64,000 bases of DNA, from the NCBI GenBank assembly GCA_019426215.1, contig CM033393.1, positions 14,356,046 to 14,420,045 of the forward strand, in the 5' to 3' direction. This document shows, piece after piece, positions 54,809-64,000 of the stretch. The position numbers and the translations under genes are program-made. The stretch's first letter is position 1. Every line of letters starts with the position of its first letter. The notes under the pieces were generated by a model, which was given only the letters and a program-made list of their open reading frames with translations, did no database searches and was not told the origin of the DNA. The DNA comes from Buddleja alternifolia. Its lineage: Eukaryota; Streptophyta; Magnoliopsida; Lamiales; Scrophulariaceae.

Positions 54809-56447
54809 TCAATTGCTCGACCTCGAGCAATAAGAGCTATAAGGCAAGACCAACATCATTCAATGGGAGAAAACAAAACAACTAACTAACTCACTTTCGT
54901 GGCGTAAACGATTGCACTTAGCGGGTGCAACAAGCCTTTAAACCTTTGAGTTACCTCAAAGGACGAGTTATACTCTCGTGAGGGTTTGCATATGATATAC
55001 CCACAAAATCTAGCAAATTTTCAATCCCAACCGAATCAACACATCTCAATATGATCAACAAGAATGAATGGCATAAAATCAACCTTTTAAAGTTCACAAA
55101 TATATATATACATTTCAACTACTTTTGCTCATGTGACACCAATACTTGAAACGACTCCCTAGGGTATAGTGAAAAATAAATCTAGGGTATTATAGTCGAG
55201 AGGCATCCTTACCAAATTTTGGACATTAATCCCATATCTATCAACTTTTGATCAAACACAAGGCACAAGAATTATAGAAAATCTCATAGCCATTTAAATT
55301 TCATTATCTCAAATATTCAACATTCAATTCATATGGAATTTCCATTAAACTTCATTAAGGCTAGATCATGTGCAATGTTTTATTCCATTAGGCTTTCTAT
55401 GACACCCATGTAACAAGTTTTAGACCAATGACTCCCAAACTAGATAGTTTTAGGGCATTAAGTGTAGAGACACTCCTAAGGATTTAATCACTTGAGTATC
55501 AAAGGCCACGAAATAAAACTAGTTCTTTTAAACAATTCACTTCTTTTGGCTTGAGCATAGCTCAAATTAGCATAATAGTACAGTATATAGGCATGAAACT
55601 TTTCACCTCCGGTACGTATTAGCCTGACCACTTTTGGTCATACCAAAATTGAACCTTTTCAATTCATTGTTAGCATATAAAATTACTACTCAACTTATAA
55701 CCTTATGAGAAATCTAAGTTAATATTTCTGGGAATAATTCTTTAAGTGTCTCAAGATGGTTATCCTCTCAACTCCTCTACCTTCGATTTAAGTGCATTGT
55801 GAATCATCTAAGGAATCAATTCTAGTCTAAGGTCTCCACGAGAAATTTCAAAAATATATATATTCCATTAAATTCAGATTATTTCAAGAATTCATGCCAT
55901 TTTTCCAAGTCAATCAATTTCAATGCATCAATTGGAAGGACTAAAAAATTTTCATGTTTGATTTTCTCAACAAAGAAGCATATAAACATGATATCAAACA
56001 AACTTTCCCCAAATTCAAGTTAAAAATTAGGATTGCATTTTCAATATTCAAAATAGATACTCTTCTACCCCCAAACTTAAATCCAACATTGTCCCCAATG
56101 TTGTTACAACATGCATACACAAAGGTAAAAGAACACTTACAACCAAGGATATTGAAGAACATCCTTAAGCTTCCAATGCATCCTTACAAAGTTTCTCCTC
56201 TTATCGAGTAAAATAAGAATCTCTAAAGGTGGGGTCCAAATGTGCATCATATCTAACACTTCAACTTTTTAAACCATCAAGCATAAGAAAAACATACATG
56301 CCCAAAGTGCATGCTTGAACACAATAAAAAGAAACAAACTAAACAAAACAAAAACGAAAGCAAAAAGAAAAGAAAACTTACAAACTTGGGTTGCCTCCCA
56401 AGAAGCGCTAGTTTAGAGTCGGTAGCTCGACTTGAGATAAAGAATCG
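54809..56447 (-). other. Athila-3 non-coding 3' region
   Basis: No gene is seen. It keeps the hairpin at 54912-54930 with a compensatory change, the AACATTG/CAATGTT hairpin near 56087-56105, and the TTGGGAGGCAACCCAAG palindrome just after pol near 56385-56402. Confidence 0.7.
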
Positions 56448-59400
56448 CTAAAGATCCTGGAGGGGAATGGTCACTTTATCCCTCGACCCGTCAATCCCAA
56501 TGTAATGCTTTAACCTTTGGGCGTTTGTCATGAAGGTTCGTCCATTATCCGTTATAAGTTCAATGGCACCAGAAGCATACACACGAGATACAACAAATGG
56601 TCCCGACCATTTTGACTTGAGCTTCCCGGGAAAAAGTCGAAGGCGAGAATTGTATAGTAAAACCTTGTCTCCTTCATGAAATTCTCGGGGAATAATACGC
56701 TTATCATGCCATGTTTTCGTTCGCTCCTTGTAAAGCTTGGCGTTCTCATACGCTTGATGGCGTCATTCCTCAAGTTCGTGTAATTGGAGTAATCGCTTGG
56801 TACCTACGAGTTGAGAATCAAAATTTAGAAATTTAATAGCCCAAAAAGCGCGATGTTCGAGCTCAACCGGTAAGTGACATGCTTTTCCAAAGACAAGGCG
56901 ATATGGGGACATGCCAATCGGAGTTTTAAACGCGGTTCTATATGCCCACAAGGCGTCATCTAGTTTAAGGGACCAATCTTTTCTAGATGCGTTAATCGTT
57001 TTTTCAAGAATGCGTTTAATCTCCCAATTCGACACCTCCACTTGACCACTCGTTTGAGGATGATATGGGGTTGAGATTTTATGCCGTACCCCGTACTTGT
57101 TCAGTAAGTGCTCAAATTGTTTGTTACAAAAATGGGTGCCCCCGTCACTAACGATTGCTCTAGGAGTTCCAAAACGAGTGAAAATCCTTTTTTTAAAAAA
57201 TCGAGTAACCACCCGAGCATCATTAGTTGGTAAAGCCTCAGCTTCGACCCATTTGGAGACATAGTCGACCGCAACAAGAATATACTTATTGGAACAAGAA
57301 CTAGGGAAGGGTCCCATAAAATCAATACCCCATACATCAAATAGTTCACATTCAAGCATGTTATTCAATGGCATTTCGTGTCTTTTAGAGATGTTACCTG
57401 TTCGTTGACACCTATCACAAGATTGAACATACAAGAATGCATCTTTAGAAAGAGTAGGCCAAAAGAAACCTGATTGAAGCACTTTAGCCACTGTTTTAGA
57501 GGGTCCAAAGTGACCACCTACCGACATATCATGACAATGGGCGAGAATTGATGCTATTTCCTCCTCGGGGATACATCGTCGAATGAGGCCATCTGCACAA
57601 ATCTTAAATAGATATGGTTCGTCCCACAAATATCGCTTCACATCAAATAAGAATTTCTTCTTTTGATGATAAGTGATATCCGGAGGAAGAACTCCCGTGA
57701 CAAGATAATTTGCATAATTGGCATACCAAGGAGCATCATTATGAAGTATAGCATACAATTGCTCATCGGGAAACTCCTCACAAATAGGTTTATCAAACAC
57801 ACACTCAGGGTTAGGAATCTCTATCCTAGACAAGTGGTCGGCAACAACATTTTCTACTCCTTTCTTATCCTTAATTTCTATGTCAAATTCTTGAAGAAGT
57901 AAAATCCACCTAATGAGTCTAGGTTTGGCATCCTTTTTGGCAAGCAAGTATTTTAATGCGGAGTGATCAGTGTACACAATTACTTTATTCAAAATGAGAT
58001 AAGCATGGAACTTGTCAAATGCAAATACTATGGCTAGTAATTCTTTTTCCGTGGTTGCGTAATTCATTTGTGCATCATTTAAAGTCTTACTAGCATAGTA
58101 GATGGTTTGAAATACCTTATCCTTCCTTTGGCCAAGGACCGCACCCACCGCGGTGTCACTAGCATCACACATCAATTCGAAGGGCAAACTCCAATCGGGA
58201 GGTGCCATGATGGGAGCGGATATCAATAGCTCCTTAAGAGTCATGAAGGCCTGTAAACAAAGGGAATCAAAATTGAATGGTGCATCTTTGACAAGCAAGT
58301 TAGATAACGGCTTTGCAATTTTGGAAATTTTTTTGATAAATCGCCTATAGAAGCCGGCATGACCAAGAAAGCTCCTCACGGCTTTCACCGATGTAGGTGG
58401 AGGAAGCTTTTCTATTACCTCAATCTTGGCTTGGTCCACTTCAATCCCTTTTTGGGAGATTTTGTGACCTAGCACAATCCCTTCCCGGACCATAAAATGA
58501 CATTTTTCCCAATTCAAAACAAGATTTGTTTCCTCACAGCGTTTTAGAACACGGTCCAAATGATCAAGACATGTGTTAAATGAGGTTCCAAAAACAGAAA
58601 AATCATCCATAAAAATCTCAAGGAATTCTTCAACCATGTCATGAAAGATCGCCATCATACATCGTTGAAATGTGGCCGGGGCATTGCATAATCCAAACGG
58701 CATCCGCCTATAAGCAAACGTGCCATAGGGACAAGTGAAAGTTGTTTTCTCTTGGTCCTCGGGGGCTATGGCAATTTGGTTATAGCCGGAATATCCATCT
58801 AGAAAACAATAAAAATCATGTCCGGCTAACCTTTCAAGCATTTGGTCAATGAATGGGAGGGGGAAATGGTCCTTACGAGTGGCATCATTTAACTTGCGAT
58901 AATCTATACACACACGCCACCCGGTAAGCATTCGAGTAGGGATTAATTCATTGTTCGCATTTTCTATCACAGTTATTCCGCCCTTCTTGGGTACTACTTG
59001 AGTCGGGCTTACCCATGCACTATCAGAGATAGGATAGATTATACCTGCATCGAGTAGTTTTATAACCTCTTTCTTTACCACCTCTTGTATTTGTGGATTT
59101 GACCGTCTTTGTGGTTGGCGTGTAGGTTTTGCGGACTCCTCCATGAGTATTTTGTGCATGCACACCGCTGGACTTATGCCTTTTATATCCGCAATTTTCC
59201 ACCCGAAGGCCTTTTTGTTGGCCTTCAATACTCTCATGAGTCGCTCCTCCTGTTCTCCTGTCAAAGAAGATGAGATAATTAAAGGTAGAGTCTCATTATC
59301 ATTTAAAAATACATATTTCAAATGTAATGGTAATGGTTTAAGCTCAAGGATAGGGGCCTCTTCGATAGAAGGGCGAGGAGGAGCCAAGAGTGATCTTTCT

Positions 59401-59654
59401 AATTTTTTAGCTCCAATGACGTGGTAAAAAGGTGGCTTCTCTATGCTAAACATGGTTTCCAATTGTTCTTCACTCGCTGAATCGACATCCATAGATTTGG
59501 AAAGACATGTCTCCAATGGGTCGTCTACCATTTGTGCCTGAAAAGTCTCATCAATCAACATATCAAATACATCGATGCGTAAGACATGAGTCAGGATCAC
59601 ATGGGTGTTTAAGCACTTTAAAAACATCAAAGGTGACCTTTTCATCTCCCACAT
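56448..59654 (-). pseudogene. pol: Athila-3 RT, RNase H and integrase, with lesions at both ends
   Basis: The frame is open from 59654 to a TGA at 56763-56765. It holds RT with GYSGYNQ and FMDD (about 58602-58617 on the minus strand), RNase H CDASD, integrase zinc finger and the D,D35E core. Upstream, one inserted base near 59580 separates it from the protease frame. The TGA replaces the tryptophan codon in HELEEW. After it the same frame continues about 104 codons to TAG 56448-56450, encoding the integrase C-terminal domain. It is otherwise very close to Athila-1. Confidence 0.93.
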
Positions 59655-60921
59655 TTAAGGTTAGCTTACCATTGGCAATATCGATTACCGCCTTACCAGT
59701 GGCTAGGAATGGTCTTCCTAGGATCAGGGGTACCTCAACATCTTCCTCCATATCAAGAACCACAAAGTCAACCGGGAAGTAGAATTTGTCGACTTGAACG
59801 ATTACATCTTCGATTATTCCCCGTGGTCTCTTGATTGATCTATCGGCAAGTTGGAGGCTCATTGAAGTCGGCTTTGGGTTACCAAGGCCCAACTTTTTGA
59901 AAAGAGAGTACGGGAGGAGGTTAATGCTAGCTCCCGAGTCGCACAAAACTTTTTCGAAGGATAATGGCCCAATCGTGCAAGGAATAGTGAGACTCCCAGG
60001 GTCTTCAAGTTTCATTGGTAATTTATTAAGCAATACGGCGGAGCATTCCTCGGTTAGGCACACCGTTTCGTTTTCCTCCCACTTTTGTTTGTTGGATAAA
60101 ATATCCTTGAAAAATTTCACGTAATTTGGCATTTGTAAAATTGCGTCTATAAAAGGAATATTAATCCTAACCTCACGAAGAATTGCTAAGATTCGAAGGA
60201 AACTTGGATCCATCTCCTTTTTTTTCTTTCTATGTGCATTAGGAAATGGCAGACGGACCTCGATGGGAGGATGCGTTGGAGTTGAAGAGCCCGCTGTGGA
60301 GGGTTCAGGAGGTGGCGCCTGGGCGCGACGATCGGCGCCAGGGTGCTGGGTCTCGGGCGCCTGAGCGTGATCATCGGGACGCTCGGGCGAGCAATTGCGA
60401 AGCATTCGTTCACTGTGGGTTGATTCCGGCGCCTGGGCGTTCTCATCGGGGTGCTCGGGCGCGGAAATGCGAACAGCATCATTGACTATCTGTTTACCAC
60501 TTCTTAAGGTGATGGCGTGGCATTGCTCCTTCGGGTTTTTTTCTGTGTCACTTGGTAAAGTTCCCGGGGCTCTCTCGCTGATCGCCTTTGCCATTTGACC
60601 CATTTGTGTCTTTAAATCCTTCATGTCCATCATTATATCCTTCATCATAGTACGGAGTTCGTTGATTGCTGAATCCGATTTCTTTATTTGTTCATCGAGA
60701 CGCTCTTCGGTTGTAAGAGGTCTTATTTGCCTTTGTATATGAGGATTACCTTGCCTTTGAGCTTGGTTATTGTTGAATGGGGGCCTTGGTGCTTGATAGA
60801 CGCCGGGATGGGCATTTTGTGCCGGATTGGGCCTCCTTGGAAAATTTTCGGGCACATGGAAGTTCAATTGAGGTCGATTGGCATTTCCAACATAGTTTAC
60901 ATTGCCAACCATTGTTTCCAA
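59563..60921 (-). pseudogene. Athila-3 gag C-terminal spacer and aspartic protease
   Basis: The frame holds a coiled-coil-like segment (ERLDEQIKKSDSAINELR), a proline-rich linker with repeated RPDDHAQAPE-type units encoded by the GC-rich palindrome array, a KKKKEMDPSF block and the protease with DSGAS. It is the same frame as the gag piece upstream, from which a TAA at 60928-60930 separates it. It ends after DSCLTHRC because of the inserted base near 59580. Confidence 0.9.
60312..60464. repeat. Palindrome array inside the Athila-3 gag-protease linker
   Basis: GC-rich units (GGCGCCTGGGCGCG and variants) recur in the coding region and encode a repetitive Pro/Asp/His-rich linker. The equivalent array in Athila-2 is at 31591-31778. 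Confidence 0.75.
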
Positions 60922-60927
60922 AGCAAC

Positions 60928-61845
60928 TTATTCGCCCAACTCTTGAAAACAAGCAATCTTTTTAGTGGGTGTGATTTCTTCATCATCGGGATAGAGTTCA
61001 TCTTCGCGGGCTAATTGCTCAATCTTGTCCCACACACTTTGGCAATCGAGCCCAAGGAGATCACCACTGGCGCCGGCATTGAGCCTATTTCGGATGCGCG
61101 AACGGACTCCATCATGGAATCGTAATACTTGCTCGCTCAATCTTAGGTTGTGATCCGGACATTTTCGGAGCATGTTTTTATATCTAGCCCATGCCTCGGC
61201 TAAGGACTCATGATTCCCCTGCTTAAACTCCTTAATGTTGCTCCTTAGCTCATTGATTTTGGAGGGTGGAAAGAATTTGCTCAAAAAGGCATCGACCAAT
61301 TGTCCCCATGTTGTGATGGATTGGGGTGGTAGAGATTTGTACCACATGGTCGCCCTTTCCTTTAATGAGAAGTGGAAGACTCTTAGACGAATTGCATCGA
61401 GATCCCGTGGATGAAATTGGGTAGTCATGAGAGTATCGTCTAAAGTCTCCAAATGCTCATGAGGTGATTCATGGGGCTCTCCATAGAAGGGTTCGCTTTG
61501 CACCATTCTAAAGATGTGTGACGGAATGTGATAATTTGGTGCAAAGAAATTTGGAAAGACTACGGGCCCCGGTATAGTGTGGACCCTTGGAGGTAGACTT
61601 TCCCGGACCGATGGAAGTCTTTGAGGAGGTGCCGGTTGCATAGCTTGGAATAGATTTTGCAACCATTCCCTGTTTTCCGGGAGATTTATGTCAGGAAAAT
61701 TCTCATTTAGATTTAGATTGTCGGCCATTTCTCGAGTGCGTCTACTAGATCGAAGAACACGTTCTATCTCCGGCTCAAAATTGTATAGAGGTTCGTTAGA
61801 AGAGCGGGTCATGCACCACAAATTACACCTAACAATTAAACACAA
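60928..61845 (-). CDS. gag: Athila-3 Gag, N-terminal and capsid domain
   Basis: The probable start is the ATG at 61812 (MTRSSNEPLYNF), conserved with Athila-2; an upstream ATG at 61845 is also open. The retrotransposon gag domain lies at about 61380-61010 (MWYKSLPPQSI, FFPPSKINELR, AWARYKNMLRK, RSRIRNRLNAGA). The frame ends with TAA after CFQELGE and resumes in frame at 60921. In a typical Athila this is one ORF, so the TAA is probably a nonsense mutation, although readthrough cannot be excluded. Confidence 0.88.
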   Translation of the reverse strand: MCLIVRCNLWCMTRSSNEPLYNFEPEIERVLRSSRRTREMADNLNLNENFPDINLPENREWLQNLFQAMQPAPPQRLPSVRESLPPRVHTIPGPVVFPNFFAPNYHIPSHIFRMVQSEPFYGEPHESPHEHLETLDDTLMTTQFHPRDLDAIRLRVFHFSLKERATMWYKSLPPQSITTWGQLVDAFLSKFFPPSKINELRSNIKEFKQGNHESLAEAWARYKNMLRKCPDHNLRLSEQVLRFHDGVRSRIRNRLNAGASGDLLGLDCQSVWDKIEQLAREDELYPDDEEITPTKKIACFQELGE

Positions 61846-61947
61846 AAAACAAAATTAGAATAATAAAATAAAAGAAAGGTTAGAAATAAACGAAGAACTA
61901 AGAATTATGAAAATTTAAACGAAAAATTAAAAACTAAAATGAACAAG

Positions 61948-61965
61948 TTCCCGGCAACGGCGCCA
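61948..61965 (-). promoter_or_regulatory. Primer binding site of Athila-3 (tRNA-Asp)
   Basis: On the minus strand this reads TGGCGCCGTTGCCGGGAA, matching the tRNA-Asp complement except for one base. Confidence 0.9.
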
Positions 61966-61971
61966 AAAACT

Positions 61972-63847
61972 TGACACGCTAAAAGCTAACGTGCTATTGT
62001 AGCAAGTGCACTAGTCGTGTGTAGTAATAAGTGTGGACGAAAAGTCCGGGTTGTCGAACCACGGAGACTTGAATTCTAGTTTAAGATTTGTAATGAAGTG
62101 AATAAACAAAGTAAGAATAAATTCAAATAAAATTTGTAAAGAACAAGAACAAAGATGAGCAAGTGATTTAAAACCAATTATAAAGGGAGACTAAGGCACA
62201 TGCTAGGTTCAAATTGATCAAATATACTTATAAAGGTTCTTGTTGAAGGATTACACTTATATTGTTATGGTGAGAGCTCCGAGGGTAGAGAATAACCGAT
62301 GTCTCGCGTATAAACTCCTATGCTTAGATCGTGATTTCCCAAATATTCCTATCCGGAAATCTAACCACTAAACATGCATTAACGTACTAGAGTTCACTCG
62401 ATTAGAATCGAACAACTTCACCCGGGAATCTTTACCTATGTCTAGGGCAATTCCTCATTAGTTGCGGGTCATGATGTGAATCTCTTGCACCCTAAGTTAA
62501 TTTTCTCCCGAAATATCAACCTAGGCATAAGATTCTAACATATAGTGATCAAGTATATGCAAGATAGGTAAAAACACAAATTCACATCACATAACAATAT
62601 AAGTATAACCTCTACAATCATCTATTATAAGCATATATCACAATTTGACCTTACATGGCCTTAGTCTTATGAATTTAGTTCATGATAGTTATTATGAAAA
62701 ACAATAATGAATAAATACACATGTTCATAGACATGAATGAAATGAAAAGGCTATAAAAACTCCCTCTAATGTGATAGATGATGGCCCCTTGATTGGAACT
62801 TCAATTCCTAGCTTTCTCCTCTTAGAATGATGAAGAATGGTGATGAATGAAGCTTGAGGACCTGTTCCTCCTCCTCCTCTCCTCCAAGAATCTGAAATTG
62901 ATAGTGAATGATGAAGAGTATGGGTTCCCCCTTCTTTTATAGCCAAAAATTCCACTAAAGTATGCATTAAGAATTCCCATTAAAGTTCCCCAATGAGAAT
63001 TGCACCTAAGGTGATGCTTAAAGTTTGGCTTTTAAGATTCCAACCAGCTAAAAAATGTTGAACTTTCGGCCATTAAGAATTCCACCAAGCATAACCATGT
63101 GAAAACTTCAACAAAACACATGCATGCTGCCATTTTCTTGCTTTCCAGCGCAGTCTTAGTATGTTCCTCATAAACTTCTCCACAGAGCTCCAAATTGGAT
63201 GATTCAAGTCTCCATGTTCAGATAACACATAGATCTACAACTGTGCAGAAGGACATTTTGTCCAATTCGGTCTCTAAGTATACCTAAATTACGTTTCAAC
63301 ATGGAGGTTGTTTCTGATTTGGCGCCCATAAAGTAAATCTACCAAGAAACACACTTATGACAACCCCTCAATACATGTGCTGAATTATGGCCAAAAGTGA
63401 TTCTTACCCATCATATAATGCTGGAATTTAGGCTGAAAAAGGAGTAACATTCGGACTATCCATGCCTAGGCATAACTAGGAGGGCGTTGGGGCGTATCCT
63501 GACCAATTATCTCTATAGACCTCCGATTTGGATGTTTCAAGTTCCCATTTGAAGCTAAGACATACATCTAAAACTTTGTAGAAGGAAACTTTGTCTAAGT
63601 CGGTCTCGAAATATACGGAATTATCGCTTGAATGTGGTAGGAGATGCATAAACCGCCTAGGTGTTGAAAAACATGCTTGAACTTGTTTTGTACACCGTTT
63701 TTCTTCCCTTTTCTTCATGTATTCTCATTTATTACCTGTATTCACTTAACACACCTATTAAATGCAAATGTGACATGATTTAAGCAATAAGTGAATCCAA
63801 ATCATAAGAATTACGGTCTTAAAAACACGTAAAAACACCTCTTATCA
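61972..63847 (-). repeat. 5' LTR of Athila-3
   Basis: The 1876 bp pair with 52876-54793. About 43 bp were lost near 63503 between short CA repeats. It is followed by the AAACC target copy. Confidence 0.94.
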
Positions 63848-64000
63848 AAACCCATTTTAGATTCATTTTTAGCCACAAAGCATATTGGGTTGTTATCAAT
63901 TGTTGAACCCCATTCTACCAAATAAACGCTGTTTGCTCTTTTACCTTTAACTTTAGTAGGTCCAGTCTCAGCATCATTTATATAGTAATAAGCACTTGAA
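63848..64000 (-). pseudogene. pol: Sirevirus-3 pol fragment, continuing off the right edge
   Basis: This matches Sirevirus-2 at about 44627-44780 (minus strand). After removing one AAACC copy it joins 52875 without a gap, which proves that Athila-3 inserted here. It codes for the stretch between protease and the pre-integrase segment. Confidence 0.85.

Larger units (their letters stand above)
52876..63847 (-). mobile_element. Athila-3: near-complete Athila-type element
   Basis: The 10,972 bp element on the minus strand has LTRs of 1876 and 1918 bp, a tRNA-Asp primer site, gag, protease, RT, RNase H, integrase and a polypurine tract, but no env-like ORF. It has a perfect AAACC duplication (52871-52875 and 63848-63852) inside Sirevirus-3. 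Its LTR differs in size and sequence from those of Athila-1 and -2, so it is a separate subfamily. Confidence 0.95.

Overview
This 64 kb window looks like plant nuclear DNA, probably from a eudicot. It consists entirely of LTR retrotransposons inserted into one another. I found no host gene, rRNA, tRNA gene or CRISPR array. The evidence is Ty3/gypsy elements of the Athila type (tRNA-Asp primer site, FMDD reverse transcriptase, D,D35E integrase), Ty1/copia elements of the Sirevirus type (about 14 kb, with a long third ORF after pol) and Ty1/copia elements of the Angela type. The species cannot be named from the sequence.

Layout, left to right. 1-9007 is the 3' part of Athila-1 (+): pro-RT-RNaseH-IN, a broken env-like ORF, 3' LTR. 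9008-13173 and 27139-27377 are Angela-A (-): gag fragment, long leader, PBS, and an LTR split by the next element. 13174-27138 is Sirevirus-1 (+), full length. 27378-27445, 34575-35068 and 48917-52581 are pieces of Angela-B (+), ending in its 3' LTR. 27446-34574 is Athila-2 (-), internally deleted, with a rearranged 3' LTR. 35069-48916 is Sirevirus-2 (-), full length and very young. 52582-52875 and 63848-64000 are pieces of Sirevirus-3 (-). 52876-63847 is Athila-3 (-).

Junctions and target-site duplications (TSDs) give the order. Sirevirus-3 was the first target and received Angela-B and later Athila-3 (TSD AAACC, perfect). Angela-B received Angela-A, Athila-2 (TTAAC/CTAAC) and Sirevirus-2 (ATAGA, perfect). 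Angela-A received Athila-1 and Sirevirus-1 (CTTGC/CTTGT). By eye, LTR pairs differ at about 6 sites in 1544 bp (Sirevirus-2), about 20 in 1445 (Sirevirus-1) and about 18 in 1875 (Athila-3), so these three are recent insertions.

The least ordinary content is in expression signals. Both Sireviruses carry a third gene with its own promoter-like block and phase-1 GT-AG intron candidates. Both also have a repeat-flanked 37 or 38 nt spacer separating gag from an out-of-frame pol. The Athila elements carry a palindromic GCGCCTAGGCGC array of about 22 bp period, found in LTR U3, before a TATA box upstream of the env-like ORF, and inside the gag-protease coding region. They also share conserved hairpins upstream of the polypurine tract.
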